Source: RPQJ01 sp963732415
GTDB lineage: Bacteria > Pseudomonadota > Gammaproteobacteria > Steroidobacterales > Steroidobacteraceae
DNA: 64,000 nt
Assembly: GCA_963732415.1 (NCBI GenBank)
Contig: CAVSZK010000012.1
Coordinates: 124,001 to 188,000, forward strand
Direction of reading: 5' to 3'
Notes under the pieces: model-generated
The model's database searches: none
What the model was told of the DNA's origin: nothing
Seen by the model: the letters and a program-made list of their open reading frames with translations, nothing else
Program-made: the position numbers and the translations under genes
Part shown: in pieces, positions 46,417 through 55,486 of the stretch
Layout of the letters: each line of letters starts with the position of its first letter
Position numbering within the stretch: the first letter of the stretch is position 1

Positions 46417-48908
46417 CGGAGTTCAGGCTCGCGCTCCGGAATCTCGTCCGCGACTTGAGGTCGGGCGAGATCGCGGTGCTGGTGCTGGCGCTGGTCGTCG
46501 CGGTCGCGTCGCTTACTGCGGTGGGAGCGTTCACCAGCCGCGTGTCGCGCGCAGTGTCACAACAGGCGGGCGAGGTGCTCGCAGCCGACCTGCGGCTCGA
46601 GTCGGCGCGCCCGATCGACGAGTCCTATGGCCGCGAGGCCCTGAGGCGTGGTCTCTCGGTCGCGCGGATCCTTTCCATGCCGAGCGTCGTGTTCCACGGC
46701 GAGGATTCGTCACTGGTCACGCTCCGTGCTGCCAGCGAGGGCTACCCGTTGCGTGGCAGGCTCAAGGTCGCGGACCAGCCATTTGGCGCGGCGCGTATCG
46801 CCGACGGCATCCCGGCCGCGGGCGAGGCCTGGGCCGACTCACGCCTGCTCGCGAAGCTCGGCGCTCCGGTCGGGTCCACCATCACGGTCGGCGCGGCGAC
46901 GCTGCGCGTTACCCGTGTGCTCGACTATCGGCCGGACCAGGGCGCAGGCTTCGCGGACCTGTCGGCGACGCTGCTGGTGAACATGGCCGACGTGCCCGCG
47001 ACGCAGCTGGTCCAGCCCGGCAGCCGGGTGAGCCGCGCGGTCCTGTTTGCCGGCGATCCGGGCGATGTCGCCGGTTTCGGCGCCTGGCTCGAGACGGCGA
47101 AAGCCAGTGGCGAGCGCCTGCAATCCGTTGCGGACATGAGCCCGCAGGTCCGGGCATCCTCCGACCGCGCTGGCCGGTTCCTGTCACTCGCAAGCATGGT
47201 GAGCGTGCTGCTCTCGGCGGTCGCCGTAGCGATGGCCGCACGGCGCTATACGCGACGCCACCTCGACGGCGTGGCGCTGATGAAGTGCATGGGCGCTTCC
47301 CAGGGGTTCGTGCTCCGGCAGTCGCTCACGCAACTCGTCGCCATCGCCATCGCGGTCGCCGCACTCGGCACGCTCGCGGGCTACGTCGCGCAGGCCGGGC
47401 TCGCCTGGTTACTCCGCGACCTGATGAAGGGCGTGTTGCCGCCGCCGTCGCCGGACGCAGCCTGGCTGGGCCTCGCGACGGCCGTCGCGATCCTGGTCGG
47501 GTTTGCATTGCCGCCGCTGCTGCAACTGCGGCGGGTGCCTCCGGCGCGCGTGCTCAGGCACGACCTCGAGCCGCCGCCGCTGCGCTTTATCGCCGTCTAC
47601 GGACTGGCGATCGGCTCGGTGCTGGCGCTGCTCTTCTGGCTGGTGCGCGATGCCCGGCTGGTGGCCTGGGTCGCAGGCGGCATCGCAGCGACTTTCGCAG
47701 CGCTCGGGCTCGCCGGGTGGGCGCTCGTGCGCGCGCTTCGTCCGCTGCGAGGCGGTGCGGGAGTCGCCTGGCGATACGGACTCGCGAACATCGCGCGCCG
47801 CGGCCGCGACAGTGTCGTGCAGGTCGTTGCCTTCGGGCTTGGGATGATGGTGCTGCTGTTGCTTGCGCTGGTCCGCAACGACCTGCTCCGGGAATGGCGC
47901 GCAAGCCTGCCCTCGAACGCACCGAACTATTTCATGATCAATATCCGTCCGGACGAGGGCAGCGCCGTGGGCGAGTTCTTCGAGGCCCGAGGGTTGCCGC
48001 GTACGGAGATGGCGCCGCTGGTGCGCGCACGGCTTTCGGCGGTGAACGGCGTGCCGGTGGACCAGCTTCACTTCGATTCTGACCGCGCCAACGGTTTCGT
48101 CGAGCGCGAGGCGAACCTCACCTGGGCCCGGACGCTGCGCGACGACAATCGACTGGTCGAGGGAAGCTGGTGGCAGGACGGTGACGACGGCGGGCCACGG
48201 GTGTCGGTGGAGAAGGACTTCGCGGAGCTGCTCCGCCTGAAGATCGGTGACGAAGTCACCTACGACGTTGCCGGCGAGCAGGTGAGTGCAAGGATTTCGA
48301 GCCTCCGTGACGTGCGCTGGGATTCGTTCCAGCCGAATTTCTTCATGGTCTTCTCGCCGGGCGTGCTGGACGATGTCACCGGCACGCTGATCACCAGCGT
48401 GCACGTCGAGCCAGCGCAGCGGCCCGCGCTGGTCGACCTGGTGCGCACGTTTCCGGAAATCACCATCATCGACATCGACGCGCTGCTGACCCAGGTGCGC
48501 GGCGTGATGGACCGGGCCGCGCTCGCCGTGCAGTACGTGTTCGGGTTCACGCTGCTCGCGGGCCTGGTGGTGCTGCTGGCGGCGGCACAGGCGACGCGCG
48601 ACGAACGGCGCTTCGAGAGCGCCATCCTGCGCACGCTGGGCGCAAGCCGCAGCCTGGTGCTGCAGGGTGTCGCGGCCGAGTTCCTGGTGCTCGGCCTGCT
48701 GTCTGGAGTCCTGGCGGCCGCGGGAGCGTCGGTCGCCGGGTACTTCCTCGCGCGCGAGATCTTCGACCTTGCATACCGGCCAGATCCGGCGGTCTGGATC
48801 GCGGGCATCGTGGGCGGCACTCTGATGGTCGGACTCGCCGGTGTTGTCGCCGCGTGGTCCGCCGTCACGCAGCCACCGGTCGAGACGCTGAGGCAGGCGC
48901 AGGCCTAG
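46413..48908 (+). CDS. FtsX-like ABC permease (YbbP-like)
   Basis: An 831-residue membrane protein (E. coli YbbP 804) with two FtsX-type domains: an N-terminal helix (IAVLVLALVVAVASLTAVGAF) with a large periplasmic domain, a core of helices around residues 255-380 (VSVLLSAVAVAMAARRYTRRHLDGVALMKCMGAS), and a C-terminal repeat of the same unit (ARDERRFESAILRTLGASRSLVLQG has the same R-R-x-x-x-A-x-x-x-x-x-G-A-S pattern). It works with the preceding ATPase, probably as a mechanotransmission rather than an import system. The transported or controlled partner is unknown. Confidence 0.94.
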   Translation: MTEFRLALRNLVRDLRSGEIAVLVLALVVAVASLTAVGAFTSRVSRAVSQQAGEVLAADLRLESARPIDESYGREALRRGLSVARILSMPSVVFHGEDSSLVTLRAASEGYPLRGRLKVADQPFGAARIADGIPAAGEAWADSRLLAKLGAPVGSTITVGAATLRVTRVLDYRPDQGAGFADLSATLLVNMADVPATQLVQPGSRVSRAVLFAGDPGDVAGFGAWLETAKASGERLQSVADMSPQVRASSDRAGRFLSLASMVSVLLSAVAVAMAARRYTRRHLDGVALMKCMGASQGFVLRQSLTQLVAIAIAVAALGTLAGYVAQAGLAWLLRDLMKGVLPPPSPDAAWLGLATAVAILVGFALPPLLQLRRVPPARVLRHDLEPPPLRFIAVYGLAIGSVLALLFWLVRDARLVAWVAGGIAATFAALGLAGWALVRALRPLRGGAGVAWRYGLANIARRGRDSVVQVVAFGLGMMVLLLLALVRNDLLREWRASLPSNAPNYFMINIRPDEGSAVGEFFEARGLPRTEMAPLVRARLSAVNGVPVDQLHFDSDRANGFVEREANLTWARTLRDDNRLVEGSWWQDGDDGGPRVSVEKDFAELLRLKIGDEVTYDVAGEQVSARISSLRDVRWDSFQPNFFMVFSPGVLDDVTGTLITSVHVEPAQRPALVDLVRTFPEITIIDIDALLTQVRGVMDRAALAVQYVFGFTLLAGLVVLLAAAQATRDERRFESAILRTLGASRSLVLQGVAAEFLVLGLLSGVLAAAGASVAGYFLAREIFDLAYRPDPAVWIAGIVGGTLMVGLAGVVAAWSAVTQPPVETLRQAQA

Positions 48909-48948
48909 ACCTGAGGCTGCCGGCGGGCCAGCGCCACGGTGCGGCGGT

Positions 48949-50337
48949 TCAGCGCTCCACTTCGATGGTCATCGCCGAGGGCCGCATCGGCTGGTCCGCG
49001 CCGCCGGCCAGCGCGCGCTTGAGCGTCCCGCCGAACACCAGCACCAGCACGCCGCCCATCGCACCGATCGCCGCGTGCATGGACCAGAATGCCAACGGTG
49101 TCATTTTCTCGTAAAAGCCCCCGATCCATCCGATCAGGTTGTTGGCCACGAACAGGCTCATGAAAGCGAAGCCCATCATCGTCGCGTTGACGCGGGCCGG
49201 CGCAGCGCGTGAGACCAGCGCCAGCAGCGTGGGCCAGTAGTAGAGAAAGGCAATTCCCTGTCCCGCGCAGTACAGGACGGGCCAGGCCGGGTGCACGGGC
49301 CTGTCACCGGCCGCGAGAATCGCCGCAACGAGGACGAGATTGCTCGCGGCTGCCAGCCATGCGCCTATGCCGATCTTCGCGAGGTCGTCCGGTTCGCCGC
49401 GACCGGCCGCCTGGCGTTTCCAGATCCAGAACAGCAAGGGCACGCCGAGGATGCTGAACAGCGGGTCGATCGACTGGTACCAGGGAATTGGAACCTGGAC
49501 GCTGCCGAGCTGCAGCGCGACGTGATCCTGCATCCAGATCGGCAGCACGTTGGCGAGTTGGTAGTAAGCGATTGACTGGAAAACGGTGATCGCCATCACC
49601 GCGACCAGTGCCAGGACCACGCGCCATTCCGCGCCGTTCAGTCGCGCGGCCTCACGTGTTCGCCTCGGCACGCGGGCCGGCAGGTGGCGATAGCCAATCA
49701 GATACGTGGCGAGGCCCGCGAGCATGAAGATCGCCGCGACGCCAAAGCCATGGTGCCAGCCGTACACCTGTGCCAGCACGCCGCAGACGAGCGGCCCGGC
49801 AACGGCGCCAAAATTGATCGCGGTGCTGAAGATGGCGAAACCGCGGGTGCGACGCGACTCGTCGGAGGCCGGATACAGCGCTCCGACCTGGGCGGAGATG
49901 TTGCCCTTCAGGAACCCGGAGCCCACGACCAGCAGCACCAGTGCGAGCAGGAAGGACCGGTCGAACGCCATCGCGAGGTGGCCGCCGCTCATCGAGAGCG
50001 CACCGATCACGACGGCGTTGCGCTGGCCGATCCAGCGATCTGCCACCAGTCCGCCCAGCATCGGCGTGAAATATACGAAGCCGCTGTACAGGCCGAAGAC
50101 CTGCGAGGCGAGCGCCTGAGTGGAGAGCGGCCCGGTGACCGATTCGATCGCGGCGCGGAACGTCGCGAAACCTGCTACCTGCTCGATGTGACCGGGCAGC
50201 AGCAGCTGGTTCACCATGTAGAGAACCAGCAGCGCGGTCATGCCGTAATAGGAGAAGCGCTCCCAGGCCTCGGTGAAGGCGAGGTAGAAGAGCCCCTTGG
50301 GGTGGCCGAAAAAGGTGGTGTCCGAATCCCGCGTCAT
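48949..50337 (-). CDS. proton-dependent oligopeptide transporter (POT/PTR family)
   Basis: A 462-residue major-facilitator transporter importing di/tripeptides with protons. The POT signature is at the start: FTEAWERFSYYGMTALLVLYM (the ExxERFxYYG motif). FVYFTPMLGGLVADRWIGQRNAVVIGA and GNISAQVGALYP are the second and third family regions. About 12-14 helices are visible. The C-terminus ends with a short tail (GGADQPMRPSAMTIEVER). It is convergent with the permease gene, 40 bases away. The substrate is not deducible; peptides are the family norm. Confidence 0.93.
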   Translation of the reverse strand: MTRDSDTTFFGHPKGLFYLAFTEAWERFSYYGMTALLVLYMVNQLLLPGHIEQVAGFATFRAAIESVTGPLSTQALASQVFGLYSGFVYFTPMLGGLVADRWIGQRNAVVIGALSMSGGHLAMAFDRSFLLALVLLVVGSGFLKGNISAQVGALYPASDESRRTRGFAIFSTAINFGAVAGPLVCGVLAQVYGWHHGFGVAAIFMLAGLATYLIGYRHLPARVPRRTREAARLNGAEWRVVLALVAVMAITVFQSIAYYQLANVLPIWMQDHVALQLGSVQVPIPWYQSIDPLFSILGVPLLFWIWKRQAAGRGEPDDLAKIGIGAWLAAASNLVLVAAILAAGDRPVHPAWPVLYCAGQGIAFLYYWPTLLALVSRAAPARVNATMMGFAFMSLFVANNLIGWIGGFYEKMTPLAFWSMHAAIGAMGGVLVLVFGGTLKRALAGGADQPMRPSAMTIEVER

Positions 50338-50374
50338 TCCTGCTGCCTCGCGGGGTCGGCCCCGGATACGCGCA

Positions 50375-50989
50375 CTAGTCTTCTATTACCAGCCGCACCC
50401 ATCCGGTGTCGCTGCGCTGGCCGCGCCAGTCATAACCCTGCAGCAGGATGCGGTATTCGCCAGGGCCGAACGCAGAACTGTTCAGCGACAGCCTGAGCTC
50501 GTGGTTCGAGTCCGGCGTCATGCGCTGGACCGTCAGCATGCGCCCCTGGTCCACCTTGTCGACGGTGACCGCGAAGCTGGTGAATTTCGAGTATCCGACC
50601 GGCAGGTGCAGGTCCAGCATCAGCGGCGGCTCCGGCCAGTCGATGCTGGCATCCGGGGCTGCGGACCAGCTGCGCGGGTTGGGTGCGATGCGAAGCGCCC
50701 GCGCAGCCGTCGACGCGCGCAGTGTCAGCGTCTTTACGCGTGTCTCGAGGTCCGCAGCCAGCGCCCGCTCGCGGCGAGCGTGCAGCTGGGAGCCAATGGC
50801 GAGCGCCAGCAGCAGCACCGCAACCGCCGCCAGCGACACGACCGCGGCCGGCTTCTGCCACCATGCGAGCACGATCTCCTCCGCGGGCAGCGGCGGGCCC
50901 GGTGGCGGAGGAAGAGGCAGTTCGACCTGCACCGCGGGCTTCCGCAGCACGGAGCTCCTTTTCTTCTTCTTCGCGTTGCGTCCGCTCAT
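50375..50989 (-). CDS. single-pass membrane protein of unknown function
   Basis: A 204-residue protein I do not recognise. A lysine-rich cytoplasmic start (MSGRNAKKKKRSSVLRKPA) and a proline run (LPLPPPPGPPLP) precede one membrane helix (AAVVSLAAVAVLLLALAIGS) and a short coiled region (RRERALAADLETRVKTLTLRA). The periplasmic domain (about 100-204) is beta-rich with a final GEYRILLQGYDWRGQ and RLVIED. Its ATG overlaps the stop of the upstream FFLEE-motif gene by 4 bases, so the two are translationally coupled and may act together. Confidence 0.78.
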   Translation of the reverse strand: MSGRNAKKKKRSSVLRKPAVQVELPLPPPPGPPLPAEEIVLAWWQKPAAVVSLAAVAVLLLALAIGSQLHARRERALAADLETRVKTLTLRASTAARALRIAPNPRSWSAAPDASIDWPEPPLMLDLHLPVGYSKFTSFAVTVDKVDQGRMLTVQRMTPDSNHELRLSLNSSAFGPGEYRILLQGYDWRGQRSDTGWVRLVIED

Positions 50990-51798
50990 ACCCTCGTGCC
51001 GCCCGGCTCGCTGACTCCGAATTTAAAAGGATCGGGCGTGCCGGCCAGGATGCGCTTCATCGCACGCAGCTCGCGGTCGCGGATGATGACAAGGAACTCC
51101 TCCGACCCGTCCATGGCCTTGAAGGCGTCGAGCCCGCGCTCGAGCAGGTCCTGCAGTGCCCCGAAGCCGGCCGCGTGCGCCGGTCCGCGCGCGAAGTGGA
51201 CGAGCCTGTGCACGAAGGGTTTGTGCACCACGCGGTCGAGAAAGTCGCCGATGACTCCAATCAGCTCGATCTGCCGCTCCCGGTCCTTCTTACGCCCGGC
51301 GCCGCGGTAGCCCTCGGCGTACGTGTCCACCGTGATCGGGCCTTCGGGCAGGGCCCGCACCACGGCCGCGTCCAGTTCCTGGGACATGACCTCGAGGTCG
51401 ATGGCGAGGCAAAGCGCCCGCAGCGCCTGCCGGGGCAGCAGGCGTTCCATCACGCGCTGCACGCGGGCGAGGTCACGGTCACGCCCGCGCGGGTCTGACC
51501 CGCCGTACAGGTCCTCGAAGAAGAACTCGACCGCCCTGCGATAGCGTGGGTTCGCGCGCAGGTCGGCATGGCTCCTCAGCAGCCGCTGCGACTGCCAGCG
51601 CTGCAGTTCGGCAAGGCGGCGCGCATCGTTCTTGTCGTCCGCGAATGCATCGCGAAGCTCGGCATTGCGCGCCAGCAGCCGGCCGAGTTCGCCGCGCGGC
51701 GTCCGCCCGACTCCATCCTGCCCGGTTTCAATTCCGAGGACTTTCACGGGGGCAATTGTCGCTGATTGGCGCCCGTGCGCCCCGAATTTTCTCCGCAT
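50986..51798 (-). CDS. FFLEE-motif protein of unknown function
   Basis: About 270 residues, soluble and rich in Arg/Leu helices. The segment RRAVEFFFEDLYGGSDPRGRD matches the motif of the FFLEELY-type family of uncharacterised proteobacterial proteins. Other features are LPRQALRALCLAIDLEVMSQ, KKDRERQIELIGVIGDFLDR and a C-terminal GSEEFLVIIRDRELRAMKRI. The start is uncertain: ATG 51798 has AAGG 7 bases upstream, while GTG 51747 and GTG 51819 are also open. It is divergent from the acyl-CoA reductase and coupled to the downstream membrane-protein gene. Confidence 0.82.
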   Translation of the reverse strand: MRRKFGAHGRQSATIAPVKVLGIETGQDGVGRTPRGELGRLLARNAELRDAFADDKNDARRLAELQRWQSQRLLRSHADLRANPRYRRAVEFFFEDLYGGSDPRGRDRDLARVQRVMERLLPRQALRALCLAIDLEVMSQELDAAVVRALPEGPITVDTYAEGYRGAGRKKDRERQIELIGVIGDFLDRVVHKPFVHRLVHFARGPAHAAGFGALQDLLERGLDAFKAMDGSEEFLVIIRDRELRAMKRILAGTPDPFKFGVSEPGGTRV

Positions 51799-51888
51799 TG
51801 ACCTTGGCCGGCCCGACACCTAAGGTAGCCCTAAAAAGGGGCAGGACCGTGGACGGTCCCGCTGTCACAGATCGACCGGGAGAATTCC

Positions 51889-53886
51889 ATGAGCTATTTC
51901 GTCACCGGCGCGACCGGGTTCATCGGCCGCTACCTGGTGCAGTCGCTGCTCAAGCGCGGCAAGGGCACGATCTACGTGCTGGTGCGGCCGAAGTCCGTCG
52001 GAAAGCTCGACGAGCTGCGCGAATTCTGGGGCAAGGAGAGTGTCAGGCGGGTCGTGCCTGTGAAGGGCGACCTCGGCTCACCGAAGCTCGGCATCGCGCC
52101 TGCCGACCTTCGCAAGCTCAAGGGCAAGGTCAAGCACTTCTTCCACCTCGGCGCCGTCTACGACATCGACGCGAGCGCCGAGACGATGAACAAGGCGAAC
52201 ATCGTCGGCACGCAGGGCGCGCTCGACGTCGCCGCAGCCGTGAACGCGGGCTGCTTCCACCTGGTGAGTTCGATCGCCGCGGCGGGGCTGTACCGGGGCA
52301 CGTTCACCGAGGACATGTTCGAGGAAGCCGAGGACCTCGATCACCCATACCACAGCACCAAGCACGATTCCGAAGGCATGGTGCGCGCCGACGGGCGCGT
52401 CCCGTTCCGCATCTATCGCCCTGGCGCAGTGGTCGGCCACTCTAAGACCGGTTTCATCGACAAGGTCGACGGACCCTACTATTTCTTCAAGGCATTGCAG
52501 AAGCTGCGTGAATCCTGGCCGCGCTGGGTCCCGCTGGTGGGCATCGAGGGTGGCTACATCAACCTGGTGCCGGTCGACTACGTCGTCGACGCGATGGATT
52601 ACCTGGCCCACGCAAAGGGGCTGGACGGACGCTGCTTCCACCTGACCGATCCGAAGCCACGTCGTGTGGGCGGTGTGCTGAATATCTTCGCGCGAGCCGC
52701 GCATGCGCCCGAGATGGCGTTCCGGCTCGACTCCAAGGTCTTCGACATGGTGCCGGACGGCGTGCGCAAGACCGTCGAGCGCACCCGGCCGATCCAGAAC
52801 GTTTACGACCAGCTGCTGCGCGACCTGCAGATCCCGAAGAGCGTGCTGCAGTTCATCAACTACCCGACGCGATTCGACTCCACCGCCACGCAGAAGGCGC
52901 TGAAAAAGTCGCGCATCCACGTGCCGCCGCTCGAGGACTACGCGTGGCGGCTGTGGGACTACTGGGAGCGCCAGCTCGACCCGGACCTCACCATCGACCG
53001 CAGCCTGCGCGGGGCGATCCGCGGCAAGGTGGTGGTGATTACCGGCGGCTCCTCGGGTATCGGCGAGGCCGCGGCGATCCGCATCGCGGAGGCCGGCGGC
53101 AAGGTCGTGGTCGTTGCGCGCGACGAGGAGAAGCTCGCGGAGGTCAGGAAGAAGATCACCGGTTTCGGTGGCACCGTCAAGACCTACTCCTGCGACATCA
53201 CCGACCTCGCCGCGAACGACAAGCTGGCGAAGGACATCCTGAAGGATTTCGGCCAGGTGGACGTGCTGGTGAACAATGCCGGACGCTCGATCCGCCGCTC
53301 GCTCGCGCTCTCCTACGACCGCTTCCACGACTTCGAACGCACGATGCAGCTGAACTACTTCGCCTGCGTTCGCCTGACGATGAACCTGTTGCCGTCGATG
53401 ACGGCGCGCAAGCAGGGGCAGGTGATCAACGTTTCCTCTATCGGCGTGCTGACCAACGCGCCGCGGTTCTCGGCGTACGTCTCCTCCAAGGCTGCGCTGG
53501 AGTCGTTCGCGCGCTGTGCCGCCGCCGAGTTCCACGACGAAGGCGTGCACTTCACGATCATCAACATGCCGTTGGTGCGTACGCCGATGATTGCGCCCAC
53601 GAAGATCTATGAAGAAATGCCGACGATCATCACGCCCGAAGAGGCTGCGGACATGATCGCGGATGCGATCATCCGCAAGCCGCAGCGCATCGCCACGCGT
53701 CTTGGCCTGATGGCGGAGATCATGCACCTGGTGATGCCGAAGATGTCGGAGGTCGTGATGAATTCGGCCTACCGAATGTTCCCGGATTCCGCGGCCGCCG
53801 AAGGCAAGAAGGACGGGGGCTCGCAGCGGGCACCGACCAGGGAAGCGATGATCTTCGCCTCGCTGATGCGCGGCATCCACTGGTAG
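51889..53886 (+). CDS. fatty acyl-CoA reductase, two-domain (alcohol-forming type)
   Basis: A 665-residue protein closely resembling the bacterial fatty acyl-CoA reductase studied in Marinobacter, which reduces acyl-CoA to fatty alcohol with NADPH. The N-terminal domain is an extended SDR with FVTGATGFIGRYLVQSL (residues 4-20), FHLGAVYDI, SSIAAAGLYRGTF and YHSTKHDSE (Tyr/Lys pair). The C-terminal domain (from about 378) is a classical SDR with VVITGGSSGIGEAAAIRIA, NNAGRSIRRSLALSYDRFHD, VSSIGVLTNAPRFSAYVSSK and the terminal MRGIHW. NNAGRSIRRSLALS-DRFHDFERTMQLNYF is a stretch shared almost unchanged with that family. It may support wax ester or fatty alcohol synthesis; no wax synthase is in view. 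Confidence 0.88.
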   Translation: MSYFVTGATGFIGRYLVQSLLKRGKGTIYVLVRPKSVGKLDELREFWGKESVRRVVPVKGDLGSPKLGIAPADLRKLKGKVKHFFHLGAVYDIDASAETMNKANIVGTQGALDVAAAVNAGCFHLVSSIAAAGLYRGTFTEDMFEEAEDLDHPYHSTKHDSEGMVRADGRVPFRIYRPGAVVGHSKTGFIDKVDGPYYFFKALQKLRESWPRWVPLVGIEGGYINLVPVDYVVDAMDYLAHAKGLDGRCFHLTDPKPRRVGGVLNIFARAAHAPEMAFRLDSKVFDMVPDGVRKTVERTRPIQNVYDQLLRDLQIPKSVLQFINYPTRFDSTATQKALKKSRIHVPPLEDYAWRLWDYWERQLDPDLTIDRSLRGAIRGKVVVITGGSSGIGEAAAIRIAEAGGKVVVVARDEEKLAEVRKKITGFGGTVKTYSCDITDLAANDKLAKDILKDFGQVDVLVNNAGRSIRRSLALSYDRFHDFERTMQLNYFACVRLTMNLLPSMTARKQGQVINVSSIGVLTNAPRFSAYVSSKAALESFARCAAAEFHDEGVHFTIINMPLVRTPMIAPTKIYEEMPTIITPEEAADMIADAIIRKPQRIATRLGLMAEIMHLVMPKMSEVVMNSAYRMFPDSAAAEGKKDGGSQRAPTREAMIFASLMRGIHW

Positions 53887-53924
53887 CGGCGCCGGCATCG
53901 AAGATATCCGGGGGATGTACGGAA

Positions 53925-54626
53925 ATGCGACTGGCCGTGAAATTTGTCCTGTTGTCGACGTTGGCGTGCGTGCTCGCCTCGCCGGTGGCCTTTGCGAAGG
54001 ACCAGCGCTCCGCGCAGAACGAATGCCGGCGCGAGTTGGAGCGGCGCGGGTATGCAGTGCTCACGACGCGCAATTTCCACAAGGACGGGGACGGCTGGTC
54101 GCTGGAAATGCAGGCCCGCAACTTCAGGGGCCAGGTCACCTGGGGCACCTGCTTCGTTGAAAATCGCAGCGGCGACGTCAGCCTGCATGGGTTCGGCTGG
54201 GGCGGCAGCGACGCCGGCAGCACCTTCGATTTCTATTGCGCTTCCCCGGACTACAAGTACCGGGAGTGCCAGTTGCCGGTGAAAGGCCGCGCCCGGCTGG
54301 TGAAGAAGAAGTCCGATGCCTCCTGCGTCGAAGGGCAGGACTGGGGCCAGCGCAACGACCGCCTGTGGGTAGACCACGGATGTCGCGGGGATTTCCAGGT
54401 CGTCCGCCACGGAGGCAGCACGGGTACTGGCGAGCCGGCGGTCGCCGAGCGCGCCTGCCTCAGGGAAGCGCAGCGGCAGGGGCTGCGCGTCGCGAGCCAG
54501 CAGAAGGCCCACACGCTGCCGGGGGGCTACGGTATCAGCATGACCGTGCGCCGGGGAAACCAGCCGCCGCAACCCGCGCACTGCGCGTACCTGTTCTCGA
54601 CCGGCAAGGCCACGCTCAACTACTAG
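53925..54626 (+). CDS. secreted DUF3011 domain protein
   Basis: A 233-residue exported protein with signal peptide MRLAVKFVLLSTLACVLASP, cut near AFA. The middle carries a DUF3011-type repeat: SDASCVEGQDWGQRNDRLWVDHGCRGDFQVV, with Cys-x-W-G spacing followed by LWV and GCR-x-F. Several other cysteines suggest disulfides. Function unknown. It lies 38 bases downstream of the acyl-CoA reductase on the same strand and may be co-transcribed. Confidence 0.82.
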   Translation: MRLAVKFVLLSTLACVLASPVAFAKDQRSAQNECRRELERRGYAVLTTRNFHKDGDGWSLEMQARNFRGQVTWGTCFVENRSGDVSLHGFGWGGSDAGSTFDFYCASPDYKYRECQLPVKGRARLVKKKSDASCVEGQDWGQRNDRLWVDHGCRGDFQVVRHGGSTGTGEPAVAERACLREAQRQGLRVASQQKAHTLPGGYGISMTVRRGNQPPQPAHCAYLFSTGKATLNY

Positions 54627-54771
54627 GACTCGCGCCAGCTGCAATTCGCGCGCAAAAAGGCAGATTTCCAACTGTCGTCGCGTGAATTCCCCGTGCGAGC
54701 ATCACGCCGGGCCGCAATGGACGCGGCCAGCATGATGCAGGGCCCCCAGGGCGGGCCGCCAGGGAGCAGGC

Positions 54772-54996
54772 GTGGGTACGCTGGTCGTCGCTGTGGTCGC
54801 GCTGGTCGCGGCACTGCTCGCAGCATCGGTGGTGAAACGCCGGGCGGCCAGGCGAGCGGCCGAAACACGCGAGCGTGCGCGCCGCCGGCGCCGCCGGATG
54901 CCGGTCGTGTCCGCCAACGTCCGCGGCCTGCCGCGCGGGGACGAGCAGGACCTGTGGGCGGGAGAGTCGCCGGCGCGGGGCGATCGAGTCGCCTGA
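54772..54996 (+). CDS. small arginine-rich membrane protein, hypothetical
   Basis: 74 residues: one membrane helix (MGTLVVAVVALVAALLAAS) followed by an intensely basic stretch (VVKRRAARRAAETRERARRR) and a tail ending WAGESPARGDRVA. The GTG start follows GGGAGCAGG. The helix-plus-positive-cytoplasmic layout is coherent for a small membrane protein, but high-GC frames can mimic this. No family recognised. Confidence 0.5.
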   Translation: MGTLVVAVVALVAALLAASVVKRRAARRAAETRERARRRRRRMPVVSANVRGLPRGDEQDLWAGESPARGDRVA

Positions 54997-55030
54997 GTCG
55001 CGCGACGATTCGTATCGGGACAGTATCGCG

Positions 55031-55444
55031 TCAGGCGTCGCTATCGTCGCGCGAGAGGTGTGCAAGCGAGGCGCCCGCCTGCTCCCAGTTCCGCCCGTCG
55101 AATGGCTCGACGTCCACGTGCTCGAATCCAGCGCGGTCGACGCAGCGCAGGTTGACGCTGTACCCGTCGGGGTTCGAGCGCGGAACGTAGAAAGACTTTA
55201 TGCCGCAGCGCCGGCAGAAGAGATGCCGCGCCGTTGCCGTGTTGAACGTGTAGGTCTCGAGCATGTCGGCGCCGCGGAGCAGCCTGAAACGCGCCTGCGG
55301 CACGATCAGGTGCAGGAAGCCCGTCATGTCGCAGATCGAGCAGTTGCATTGCTGGACGGAGACGCGGGACGGCGCGTCCACCTCGAATTCAACCGCGCCG
55401 CAATGACAGCCTCCGCGGTGGGTCACCAGCTTCGTTGTACTCAT
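55031..55444 (-). CDS. GFA family zinc protein (glutathione-dependent formaldehyde-activating enzyme-like)
   Basis: A 137-residue protein with the Gfa/CENP-V fold. Zinc ligands are GGCHCGAVEFEV, CNCSICDMTG and FCRRCGIKSFYVPRSNPDGYSVNLRC. The ATG at 55444 has GGAG 6 bases upstream and gives the usual N-terminus; a longer frame reaches 55480. Family members have varied or unknown roles, and formaldehyde chemistry should not be assumed. The gene ends 34 bases from the convergent small gene. Confidence 0.92.
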   Translation of the reverse strand: MSTTKLVTHRGGCHCGAVEFEVDAPSRVSVQQCNCSICDMTGFLHLIVPQARFRLLRGADMLETYTFNTATARHLFCRRCGIKSFYVPRSNPDGYSVNLRCVDRAGFEHVDVEPFDGRNWEQAGASLAHLSRDDSDA

Positions 55445-55486
55445 GCCGACTCCAGTGCCCCGGGGTGGGCGGTCATCCATGGGGAC

